Below are positions 1 through 7,113 of a stretch of DNA of 64,000 bases, one piece after another. Below the pieces are notes generated by a model. The model was not told where the DNA came from and ran no database searches. It saw nothing but the letters and a program-made list of their open reading frames with translations. A program made the position numbers and the translations under genes. Each line of letters begins with the position of its first letter. Positions within the stretch are counted from its first letter, which is position 1. This stretch comes from Achromobacter deleyi. GTDB taxonomy: Bacteria > Pseudomonadota > Gammaproteobacteria > Burkholderiales > Burkholderiaceae_B. The stretch is from assembly GCF_902859705.1 (NCBI RefSeq), contig NZ_CADIJO010000006.1, positions 186,001 to 250,000 of the forward strand, read 5' to 3'.

Positions 1-55
1 CGATACCCGATTCAGCCACCAGGTCGATCAGGGTTTTGAGTTTTCGGAGGTCCAT
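1..55 (-). CDS. accB: Biotin carboxyl carrier protein of acetyl-CoA carboxylase, N-terminus only
   Basis: Only the first 18 codons are inside the window; the gene runs off the left edge. The translation begins MDLRKLKTLIDLVAESGI, which matches the usual start of AccB, the biotin carrier of acetyl-CoA carboxylase (first step of fatty acid synthesis, cytoplasm). It lies 88 bp downstream of aroQ on the same strand, and aroQ-accB(-accC) is a common order in betaproteobacteria. The biotinyl domain is outside the window, so identity rests on the N-terminus and the context. Confidence 0.85.
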   Translation of the reverse strand, partial: MDLRKLKTLIDLVAESGI

Positions 56-143
56 AGAAGCTGCTTCCCGAGATAGTGTCGGCAACGTCCCGGTGTTCGG
101 GTTCGCGCCATATAAGATGTAAAAGCGGTGAGTTGGTGCGAGA

Positions 144-578
144 TCAGTGCCGCACTGCGTAACGCAGAGCCGCTTCGTAGCCGTCCGCGCCCAGGCCACT
201 GATAAGGCCTACTGCCAAGTCGGACAGATATGAGTGATGCCTGAAGGGCTCTCGCTTATACAGGTTGGACAAATGTACTTCAATAAATGGGATCGCGACC
301 CCGGCCAGCGCATCGCGGATCGCGACGCTGGTGTGCGTATATGCCGCCGCGTTGATGATGATGAAGTCCGTGCCGTCTTGCCGGGCCGCCTGGATGCGGT
401 CAACCAGCGCACCTTCGTGATTGCCTTGCCACGCCGTCAGCGTGGCGCCCAATTCGCCCGCCAGCAACTCAAGCCCCTCATTGATCTGGGACAGCGTGAG
501 GCTGCCGTAGATGTGAGGTTCCCGGGTGCCTAGCAGGTTCAGATTCGGGCCATGCAATACCAGTATGTTTTGCGCCAT
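144..578 (-). CDS. aroQ: 3-dehydroquinate dehydratase, type II
   Basis: Type II dehydroquinase converts 3-dehydroquinate to 3-dehydroshikimate in the shikimate pathway. The 144-residue product has the family opening [16 protein letters not shown], the catalytic Tyr in the following HIYG (about residue 24), the [10 protein letters not shown] block and the EVHLSN block near residue 102. Length is normal for the family. The open frame extends 12 codons further upstream, but the Met directly before [11 protein letters not shown] is where family members normally start, so I begin there. It is probably cotranscribed with accB. Confidence 0.95.
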   Translation of the reverse strand: MAQNILVLHGPNLNLLGTREPHIYGSLTLSQINEGLELLAGELGATLTAWQGNHEGALVDRIQAARQDGTDFIIINAAAYTHTSVAIRDALAGVAIPFIEVHLSNLYKREPFRHHSYLSDLAVGLISGLGADGYEAALRYAVRH

Positions 579-667
579 GCGCTTGCCAATGAGTGGATTG
601 CCAATTGTTGGCAAAACAGCCGATAAACCAGCTTTTTACGCCAATTCCTATTATTTGTCCAACAGAC

Positions 668-1201
668 TTACGCCTTGAGGCCGGATAGCGTTTGATTCAG
701 GTCGTCGGGCTGGATTTCACCCAGTATTTTCCGGTTAATGCTGCCATCTGCATTGAAAACGATGGTAAATGGCAGGCCGCCGCTGGGATTACCCAGTTTA
801 CGCAGGGTATCGATGGCACCCGCCCCGATGACCCACAGCGGATAGGAAACCTGTACTTTCTCGACAAATTTTTGCATGTTGGCGGCGGAATCGACGCCGA
901 TGCCGACAAAGCGGATTTGCGGATATTTTTTCTGCAAGGCGTCGAGTTCGGGCATTTCCTTGACGCACGGGGCGCACCAGGTTGCCCAGAAATTGACCAC
1001 GATGGGCTGGCCCTTCCAGGCGGCCAGCGAATGGGTCGCGCCGTTCAGGTCGGGCAGTTGCAGCTGCATCAGCCCGGCGACGGGATCGTCGGCGGCGGGT
1101 GCCGGAGCGGGCTGGGGCTTGTTGCGGCCCAGAAGCGTGTAGCCGCCCGCGACCGTGGCGGCTATGGCCACGCCGGCGGAAAGGAGTAGGCGTCGATTCA
1201 T
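668..1201 (-). CDS. TlpA/ResA-like membrane-anchored thioredoxin
   Basis: A 177-residue thiol-disulfide protein. Residues 1-24 form an N-terminal signal or anchor (MNRRLLLSAGVAIAATVAGG), followed by a Pro/Ala linker and a TlpA/AhpC-TSA thioredoxin fold. The redox motif is WCAPC at residues 75-79, inside the family signature VVNFWATWCAPCVKEMP. It likely acts as a periplasmic reductant, for example in cytochrome c or metalloprotein maturation; the exact partner is not evident. The frame is open 64 codons further upstream across the mpl promoter region, but only this Met gives a proper signal sequence. It is divergent from mpl. Confidence 0.88.
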   Translation of the reverse strand: MNRRLLLSAGVAIAATVAGGYTLLGRNKPQPAPAPAADDPVAGLMQLQLPDLNGATHSLAAWKGQPIVVNFWATWCAPCVKEMPELDALQKKYPQIRFVGIGVDSAANMQKFVEKVQVSYPLWVIGAGAIDTLRKLGNPSGGLPFTIVFNADGSINRKILGEIQPDDLNQTLSGLKA

Positions 1202-1310
1202 GGCGCGATCATAACCGTTGCGGCCGGTTTGCGCCGCAACCGCGCCGGGCGGCCCGGCGCGCCGATACAGCCGCTGCCTATATATACAATGCAGGGCAGG
1301 AGAGTTTTCA

Positions 1311-2681
1311 ATGCACCTGCACATTCTTGGCATCTGCGGTACGTTCATGGGCGGCCTGGCGTTGATCGCGCGCGCTGCCGGCCACAAGGTCACCGGTTGC
1401 GACGCGGGCGTCTACCCGCCGATGAGCACCCAGCTGTCCGAACAGGGAATCGAGCTGATCGAGGGCTTCGGCCCCGAACAGATGGCGCTCAAGCCCGACC
1501 TGTACGTGATCGGCAACGTGGTCAGCCGCGGCAATCCGCTGATGGAAGCCATTCTGGAGTCCGGCGCCCGCTATGTGTCCGGTCCGCAATGGCTGGGCGA
1601 CAACATCCTGCCCGGCGCGCACGTGCTGGCGGTAGCCGGCACCCATGGCAAGACCACCACCAGCTCGATGCTGGCCTGGATCCTGGAAGCCGCGGGCATG
1701 GCGCCCAACTTCCTGATCGGCGGCGTGGCCCCCGACCTGCAGGTATCGGCCCGCTACGACCCGGCGCGCCGCCCCTTCGTGATCGAGGCGGACGAATACG
1801 ACACTGCGTTCTTCGACAAGCGGTCCAAGTTCGTGCATTACCGCCCCCGCACGGCCATCCTGAACAACCTGGAATACGATCACGCCGACATCTTCCCGGA
1901 TCTGGCGGCCATCGAAACCCAATTCCATCACCTCGTGCGTACGATTCCGGCGTCGGGGCGCATTCTGCGCCCGGCCCATTCCGATGCGCTGGATCGCGTG
2001 ATTGCGCGCGGATGCTGGTCGGAAACCGTCACGTTCGGCCCCGATGGCGCCTGGCAGGCCGGCGCCCCCGATGCCGATGGCGCCTTCGAGGTGCTGCGGG
2101 GCGGCGCCCCCCTGGGCACCGTGCGCTGGGCGCTGACCGGCGAGCACAATCGCATGAACGCGCTGGCGGCGCTGGCTGCAGCCGAGCATATCGGCGTGCC
2201 GCCCGCCCAAGGCATCGAGGCGCTGGGCCGCTTTGGCGGCGTCAAGCGCCGCATGGAACTGCGCGGCACGGTCAACGGCGTCAAGGTCTACGACGATTTC
2301 GCGCACCACCCGACCGCCATCGCCACCACCCTGGAAGGCCTGCGCCGCCAGGTGGGATCGGCCCGCATCCTGGCCGTGCTGGAACCGCGTTCCAACACCA
2401 TGAAGCTGGGCGCCATGGCGGCCCGCCTGCCCGAATCGCTGGCTGATGCCGACCTGGTGTTCTGCTTTGGCGCCCGCGCCGGCAAGCACGCCCTGGGCTG
2501 GAACCCGGCCGAAGTGCTGGCGCCCCTGGGCGAGCGCGCTTCCAGTTACGATGACATCGACGCCCTGGTGGCGGCCGTGGCGCAGGCCGCCCGGCCCGGC
2601 GACCAGGTGCTGGTCATGAGCAACGGCGGGTTCGGCGGCATCCACGGCAAGCTGCTCGCCGCCCTGGAGCCGCGCGGCTGA
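1311..2681 (+). CDS. mpl: UDP-N-acetylmuramate:L-alanyl-gamma-D-glutamyl-meso-diaminopimelate ligase
   Basis: Mpl reattaches recycled murein tripeptide to UDP-MurNAc in peptidoglycan recycling (cytoplasm). The 456-residue protein starts MHLHILGICGTFMGG, has the Mur-ligase P-loop AGTHGKTTT at about residues 109-117, the acidic block EADEYDTAFFDKRSKF and the C-terminal domain block YDDFAHHPTAI. Length fits the family. The start is set by a GGAGAG ribosome site at 1299-1304; an upstream in-frame Met at 1218 lacks family support. A possible TACAAT -10 box lies at 1285-1290. Confidence 0.95.
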   Translation: MHLHILGICGTFMGGLALIARAAGHKVTGCDAGVYPPMSTQLSEQGIELIEGFGPEQMALKPDLYVIGNVVSRGNPLMEAILESGARYVSGPQWLGDNILPGAHVLAVAGTHGKTTTSSMLAWILEAAGMAPNFLIGGVAPDLQVSARYDPARRPFVIEADEYDTAFFDKRSKFVHYRPRTAILNNLEYDHADIFPDLAAIETQFHHLVRTIPASGRILRPAHSDALDRVIARGCWSETVTFGPDGAWQAGAPDADGAFEVLRGGAPLGTVRWALTGEHNRMNALAALAAAEHIGVPPAQGIEALGRFGGVKRRMELRGTVNGVKVYDDFAHHPTAIATTLEGLRRQVGSARILAVLEPRSNTMKLGAMAARLPESLADADLVFCFGARAGKHALGWNPAEVLAPLGERASSYDDIDALVAAVAQAARPGDQVLVMSNGGFGGIHGKLLAALEPRG

Positions 2682-2713
2682 GGCCCCGCCTACCGGCTAC
2701 AGAAAGGCACCCC

Positions 2714-3316
2714 ATGATTCTCTATCTGCACGGTTTCCGTTCGTCGCCGACCTCGTTCAAGGCCCGCATGATGGCCGACGCCATGGCCGAACGCGGCCTG
2801 GCAGCGGACTGGGCCTGCCCGCAACTGCCGGCCAGCCCGCGCGAAGCCGCCGAGCTGGCGCTGGGCATCGCCCGCCGCCAATTGGCCCAGGCGGCCGATC
2901 CCCTGGCGCTGACCGTGGTGGGCTCGTCGCTGGGCGGGTTCTACGCCACCTGGCTGGCCGAACAGCTGGGCTGCAAGGCCGTGCTGCTGAACCCCGCCGT
3001 CGAGGCGGCGCGCGACCTGGCGACCCAGGTGGGCGAGCACCGCATGTATCATTCCGACGCGCCGTTCGTGTTCCTGCCCGCCTATGTCGACGAACTGGCC
3101 GCCCTGCACGTGCCCCGCATCATCCGGCCGGACCGCTACTTCCTGGTGGCGGCCACGGGCGACGAGGTGCTGGATTGGCAGGAAATGCGCGATCGCTATG
3201 CGGGCTGCCGCCAGCGTATCGTGCAAGGCAGCGACCACGGCTTGTCCGACTTTGCCACCTGGCTGCCCGAGGTGCTTGATTTCGCCCTTGGCCCCCAGCC
3301 GGATGGCCCCAGATAG
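2714..3316 (+). CDS. YqiA/YcfP-family alpha/beta-hydrolase (esterase)
   Basis: A 200-residue cytoplasmic hydrolase of the YqiA family. It opens with ILYLHGFRSSPTSFKA, has the nucleophile elbow GSSLGGFYATWLAEQ near residue 78, and ends with a GSDHGLSDF segment that would supply the catalytic His. The family has esterase activity on short or CoA-linked acyl substrates, but the physiological substrate is unknown. It sits 32 bp after mpl on the same strand with an AGAAAGG ribosome site, so cotranscription is likely. Confidence 0.85.
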   Translation: MILYLHGFRSSPTSFKARMMADAMAERGLAADWACPQLPASPREAAELALGIARRQLAQAADPLALTVVGSSLGGFYATWLAEQLGCKAVLLNPAVEAARDLATQVGEHRMYHSDAPFVFLPAYVDELAALHVPRIIRPDRYFLVAATGDEVLDWQEMRDRYAGCRQRIVQGSDHGLSDFATWLPEVLDFALGPQPDGPR

Positions 3317-3388
3317 TCCCCAGTACTCAACACTCTATATATAGCTGCGCAAGGCGGCGCGTGCGCGCCGCCCAGGATGACCCTCACC

Positions 3389-5317
3389 ATGTATGTGTTT
3401 TACGAAGACGACGGCAGCTTCAAGGCCGGCCATATCCTGTCTGAAACCGACGCCAGCCTGCAGGTGGAATCGGAATCGGGCAAGCGCAGCAAGATCAAGC
3501 GCGCCAACACCCTGTTCAACTTCGCCGCGCCCGAACCGGCGGCGCTGATGAGCCAGGCGGCCGCGACCGCCGACACCCTGGACCTGCAATTCCTGTGGGA
3601 ATGCGCGCCGCAGGAAGAGTTCGACACGCCGACGCTGGCGGCGGACTATTTCGGTCACGCCCCCACCCCGGTCGAGCAGGCCGCGCTGCTGATGCGCCTG
3701 CACGGCGCGCCGGCCTATTTCCACCGCCGCGGCAAGGGCCGCTACCGCCCTGCCCCGCCCGATATCCTGGCCGCCGCGCTGGCCGCGCTGGACAAGAAAC
3801 AGCGCCAGGCCGAGCAGCAGCAGGAATGGGTCGACGAAATGGCCGCGGGCCGCCTGCCCGAGCCGATCGCCCAGGCCGCCGAGTCGCTGCTGATCCGCCC
3901 GGACAAGAATTCGCAGCAATGGAAGGCGCTGGACGCCGCCTGCGCCAAACTGGGCAAAAGCCCGGACCGCCTGCTGCTGGAACTGGGCGCGTGGCCGCAC
4001 GCGCTGGCGCTGCACAAGCGCCGCTTCCTGGCGGTGAATTTCCCGCGCGGACTGGCCTTCCCCGACCTGGAACTGCCGCCGATCGACCGCGACCTGCCGC
4101 TGTCCGACGCCGAGATCTATTCGGTGGACGACGTGACCACGACGGAAATCGACGACGCGCTGTCGGTGTCGACGCTGCCTGACGGCAATCTGCGAGTCGG
4201 CGTGCACGTGGCGGCCCCCGGCCTGTCGGTGACCCGCGACAGCGAGTTCGACAAGCTGGCGCGCGCCCGCCTGTCGACGGTGTACATGCCGGGCGACAAG
4301 ATCCCGATGCAGCCGGACAACGTGATCCGCGCGTTCTCGCTGGACGCGGGCCGCGAGGTGCCGGTGCTGTCGCTGTACGTGACGGCCAACCCGGAAACGG
4401 GCGAGGTGATTGAGTCCGAAACGCGTCTGGAACGCGTGGTGGTGCGCGAAAACCTGCGCCACAACATGCTGGACACGCAAGTCACGGAAGAAAGCCTGTC
4501 CGATCCGGCGGCGGACCTGCCGTACGGCCACTGGCTGCGCCCGCTGTGGAAGCTGGCGCAGGCGCTGTCGGCGCAACGCGAAAACGTGCGCGGCAAGCCG
4601 GAAAACAATTCACGGGTGGAGTACAGCTTCTACCTGGACGGCAATCCGGACGACCCGGACACGCCGGTACGCCTGGTGCCGCGCCAGCGCAATGCGCCGC
4701 TGGACCGGATGGTGGCCGAATACATGATCCTGGCGAACAATCTGTGGGGCGGCCTGCTGAACCAGCACGGCGTTCCGGGAATCTACCGTTCGCAACAGGC
4801 CGGCCGGGTGCGCATGAGCACGCAGGCGCTGCCGCACGAAGCGATCGGGGTCCCCCAATACGCGTGGAGCACGTCGCCGCTGCGCCGCTATGTTGACCTG
4901 GTGAACCAATGGCAGCTGATTGCCGCGGTGGAGCACGGGGTATCGGCCCGCCTGGTGGCCCCATTCAAGCCACGCGACGCAGACCTGTTCGCGATCATCG
5001 GGGCGTTCGACGCGCAGTATGCGGCATGGGCGGAGTTCCAGAGCGCGATGGAGCGTTACTGGTGCCTGCGCTGGTTGAAGCAGAACCACATTACGCGGAC
5101 GGTGGCGCATGTGCTGCGCGAGGATTTGATCCGGTTTGCGAATTGTCCGTTGGTGACTCGGATTGGGGGGATGCCTGAGTTGGAGCGGGGGACGGCGGTG
5201 GAAGTCGAGATTCTGGGGATGGATGAGTTGTCTCTGGAACTCGATTGCCGGTATGTGGGGGAGGTCAGTATTTCTGCTTCTTCTGCTGATTCTGCTGCTG
5301 AGGGTTCGGGTAGCTGA
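3389..5317 (+). CDS. Exoribonuclease of the RNase II/RNB family
   Basis: A 642-residue 3'-5' exoribonuclease-like protein. The RNB catalytic region begins near residue 250 with SVDDVTTTEIDDALSVS, which holds the acidic metal ligands. The block RMVAEYMILAN and the later SPLRRYVDLVNQ are further RNB signatures. It would degrade single-stranded RNA in the cytoplasm. I start at MYVFYEDDG because AGGA at 3374-3377 is a plausible ribosome site; an in-frame ATG at 3377 would add four residues. The last 200 bases shift to T/G-ending codons as the gene approaches the repeat region downstream. Confidence 0.87.
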   Translation: MYVFYEDDGSFKAGHILSETDASLQVESESGKRSKIKRANTLFNFAAPEPAALMSQAAATADTLDLQFLWECAPQEEFDTPTLAADYFGHAPTPVEQAALLMRLHGAPAYFHRRGKGRYRPAPPDILAAALAALDKKQRQAEQQQEWVDEMAAGRLPEPIAQAAESLLIRPDKNSQQWKALDAACAKLGKSPDRLLLELGAWPHALALHKRRFLAVNFPRGLAFPDLELPPIDRDLPLSDAEIYSVDDVTTTEIDDALSVSTLPDGNLRVGVHVAAPGLSVTRDSEFDKLARARLSTVYMPGDKIPMQPDNVIRAFSLDAGREVPVLSLYVTANPETGEVIESETRLERVVVRENLRHNMLDTQVTEESLSDPAADLPYGHWLRPLWKLAQALSAQRENVRGKPENNSRVEYSFYLDGNPDDPDTPVRLVPRQRNAPLDRMVAEYMILANNLWGGLLNQHGVPGIYRSQQAGRVRMSTQALPHEAIGVPQYAWSTSPLRRYVDLVNQWQLIAAVEHGVSARLVAPFKPRDADLFAIIGAFDAQYAAWAEFQSAMERYWCLRWLKQNHITRTVAHVLREDLIRFANCPLVTRIGGMPELERGTAVEVEILGMDELSLELDCRYVGEVSISASSADSAAEGSGS

Positions 5318-5337
5318 TTGTTTCTTCGCGTCTTCTT

Positions 5338-5513
5338 CGTAGGTCGCCCCTGGCGGGGGTGGCATGCGGAGTGGGCGCCCACGATTGCGGTCCGGAGCCT
5401 TCGCTCCGGACTTCCCCTTCGTCATCTTCGTCCGGGCCTACGGCCCCTCCTTCAGATTCCCTCGGGCGCATCGAGGTTGCCCACTCCGCATGCCACCCCC
5501 GCCAGGGGCTACG
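5338..5513 (+). repeat. Alpha hairpin element, copy 1
   Basis: A perfect 30-bp inverted repeat (5347-5376 pairs with 5479-5508) is bounded by CGTAG and CTACG. The left side has four extra bases, GTCG, next to CGTAG. Inside are the inner stem CCGGAGC-CTTC-GCTCCGG, a pyrimidine-rich TTCGTCATCTTCGT segment and the apical stem GGGCC-TAC-GGCCC, then GATTCCCTCGGGCGCATC. No T-run follows, so it is not a typical intrinsic terminator. Confidence 0.9.
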
Positions 5514-6177
5514 TGCGTCTTGGGTCGTTGCGCTGCTAGACCTGTGGTCAGGGATGACGTTGCTGCTGCCCGCCGATGACGGCCGCGCGGGCGGCCGCCA
5601 GCGGCTTACGCGGTGTCTTGGTTTGCTTGATGACGCTTGCGCGCGTTTTGTCAGTTGCTTGCTTGGGGGCCTCCCCCACTTTGGGGTGGGCGGTGATGGG
5701 CGGCGCGGTGGCGGGTGGTTTGCGTTTGACGGGCGGTGGCGCGCCGCCCATCTTTGTGGGGGCTGGGGTTCTTGCCGAATAGGGTTCTTTTGGAACTGGG
5801 CATTTGCCACATCGGTTTTTGACAGACCAGGTCGCTTTTGCCGCATCGGTTCATGTCGCAGCGACGATTCTTGCCACTGGCGCTCTTTCAACGGGCCGAC
5901 GTTCGTACCTACCAATGCTCGTTTGAAGGGCCGTCGGTTCATCGCGCACCCCTCCACCGACCGCGCTTGTTTTTCTCTTCCCCCCACCCCGAGTCGCACT
6001 CCCCCTTTCCTACAACTCTCCTCCCCCCTTCAACCGACCACTCCCCATAAGCCAAAGAAGGCCGCCCGCGCGGCCGCTTTTGGCGTCCCCGCAAGATCTT
6101 CCATTGCCGAGGAAGCGTTTCCCAAGAACGCCAAGCACACTGCCCGCCCCAGCGGCGGTCAAGATGCTGCAGTGGAG

Positions 6178-6354
6178 CCCGCGGCGTTGGCGGTCTCCCG
6201 TGCGCGGGGCGTCGATGCGCCCGAGGGAATCTGAAGGCAGTCGCCGAAGGCGACAACGAAGATGACGAGGGGGGGGGCCGCCTAGGCAAGTCCGGAGCGA
6301 AGGCTCCGGACCGCAATCGTTGCCCCGCGCACGGGAGACCGCCAACGCCGCGGG
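6178..6354 (-). repeat. Beta hairpin element, copy 1
   Basis: A perfect 33-bp inverted repeat: 6178-6210 pairs with 6322-6354. It keeps the same inner core as the alpha element but in the opposite direction, with GTCGCC-TTCG-GGCGAC as the apical stem when read on the minus strand. The arm sequence is unlike the other beta copies except for the GTTGGCGG and CGGGGC blocks. Confidence 0.9.
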
Positions 6355-6441
6355 CGGCCGTCGAAGATCTGACCGCCCACTAAAACGCACAGCCTCCCGT
6401 TAAACTCCCCCAAAAAACCACAACAACATTGGAGAACAAAC

Positions 6442-7113
6442 ATGCGCATTTTGCTCGTCGAGGACAACCTTGACCTGGGCGATGCCGTGGAGAGCAAACT
6501 GCGCTCGGCCGGCCATAGCGTGCAGTGGGTGCGTAATGGGGTGGAGGCGTTGCGGTGGGGGTTGGACGAGACTTGGGATGCCTTGGTGCTCGACATCAAC
6601 CTGCCTGGCAAAGATGGGTTTACCGTTATTCGGGAATTGCGGGCCGCCGGGCTCGAAGCGCCCGTGCTCGTCGTCACTGCGCGGTCCGAGATTGAAGACA
6701 AGATCGACATGCTGGACCTGGGCGCTGATGATTATCTCGTCAAGCCCTTTGACCTGCGCGAGCTTGAGGCGCGGTTGCGGGCCTTGCTGCGGCGGCCCGC
6801 GGGGCAGACCACCAGCGTCACCACCTATGGCAACCTGAGCCTGGACATGGCCAATCGGCATGTCGTGTTGGCCGGGACGCCGCTGGAACTGGGGCGGCGT
6901 GAATTTCGGTTGCTGGAGATTCTGCTCGGCAAATTGGGGCAGACCGTGGCCAAGGAGCGGTTGATGAACCAGTTGTTCGACCTGGATGATGGGTCGCTCA
7001 ATGCGCTGGAATTGCTGATTTCGCGGCTACGCAAGAAATTGGCGGGCGCGTCCATCGATATCGTCACCGTACGGGGCGTGGGGTATCAGGCCCGCAGCCA
7101 TGAGCCTTCCTGA
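6442..7113 (+). CDS. OmpR/PhoB-family response regulator
   Basis: A 223-residue two-component regulator. The receiver domain starts MRILLVEDN, with phosphoacceptor Asp51 in LDINLPGKDG and the conserved Lys101 in VKPFD. The winged-helix DNA-binding domain covers about 125-220 and ends VTVRGVGYQA. It overlaps the downstream kinase gene by 14 bp, so the two are translationally linked. It presumably controls the adjacent transporter operon, by analogy with TctD- or PgtA-type systems. Codons are unusually rich in G/T third positions, unlike the transporter genes further along. Confidence 0.93.
   Translation: MRILLVEDNLDLGDAVESKLRSAGHSVQWVRNGVEALRWGLDETWDALVLDINLPGKDGFTVIRELRAAGLEAPVLVVTARSEIEDKIDMLDLGADDYLVKPFDLRELEARLRALLRRPAGQTTSVTTYGNLSLDMANRHVVLAGTPLELGRREFRLLEILLGKLGQTVAKERLMNQLFDLDDGSLNALELLISRLRKKLAGASIDIVTVRGVGYQARSHEPS

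Larger units (their letters stand above)
5338..6354. repeat. Composite hairpin repeat, copy 1 (alpha element + middle + beta element)
   Basis: The gene-free stretch 5318-6441 is almost filled by this composite. An alpha hairpin (5338-5513) and a beta hairpin (6178-6354) face inward around a 664-bp middle. This middle differs from the other four copies but keeps the AGACC-TGT-GGTC motif just inside the alpha element, the GATGGGCGGCGCG/CGCGCCGCCCATC inverted repeat (5695-5707 and 5740-5752) and a GGCCGCGCGGGCGGCC stretch. It separates two same-strand genes (RNase and response regulator). No convincing gene is seen inside. Confidence 0.85.

Noticed and set aside
5338-5513. Alpha element as a Rho-independent terminator of the RNase gene
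   Set aside because: No T-run follows either arm, the loop is about 100 bases and the unit is repeated elsewhere in non-terminator positions.
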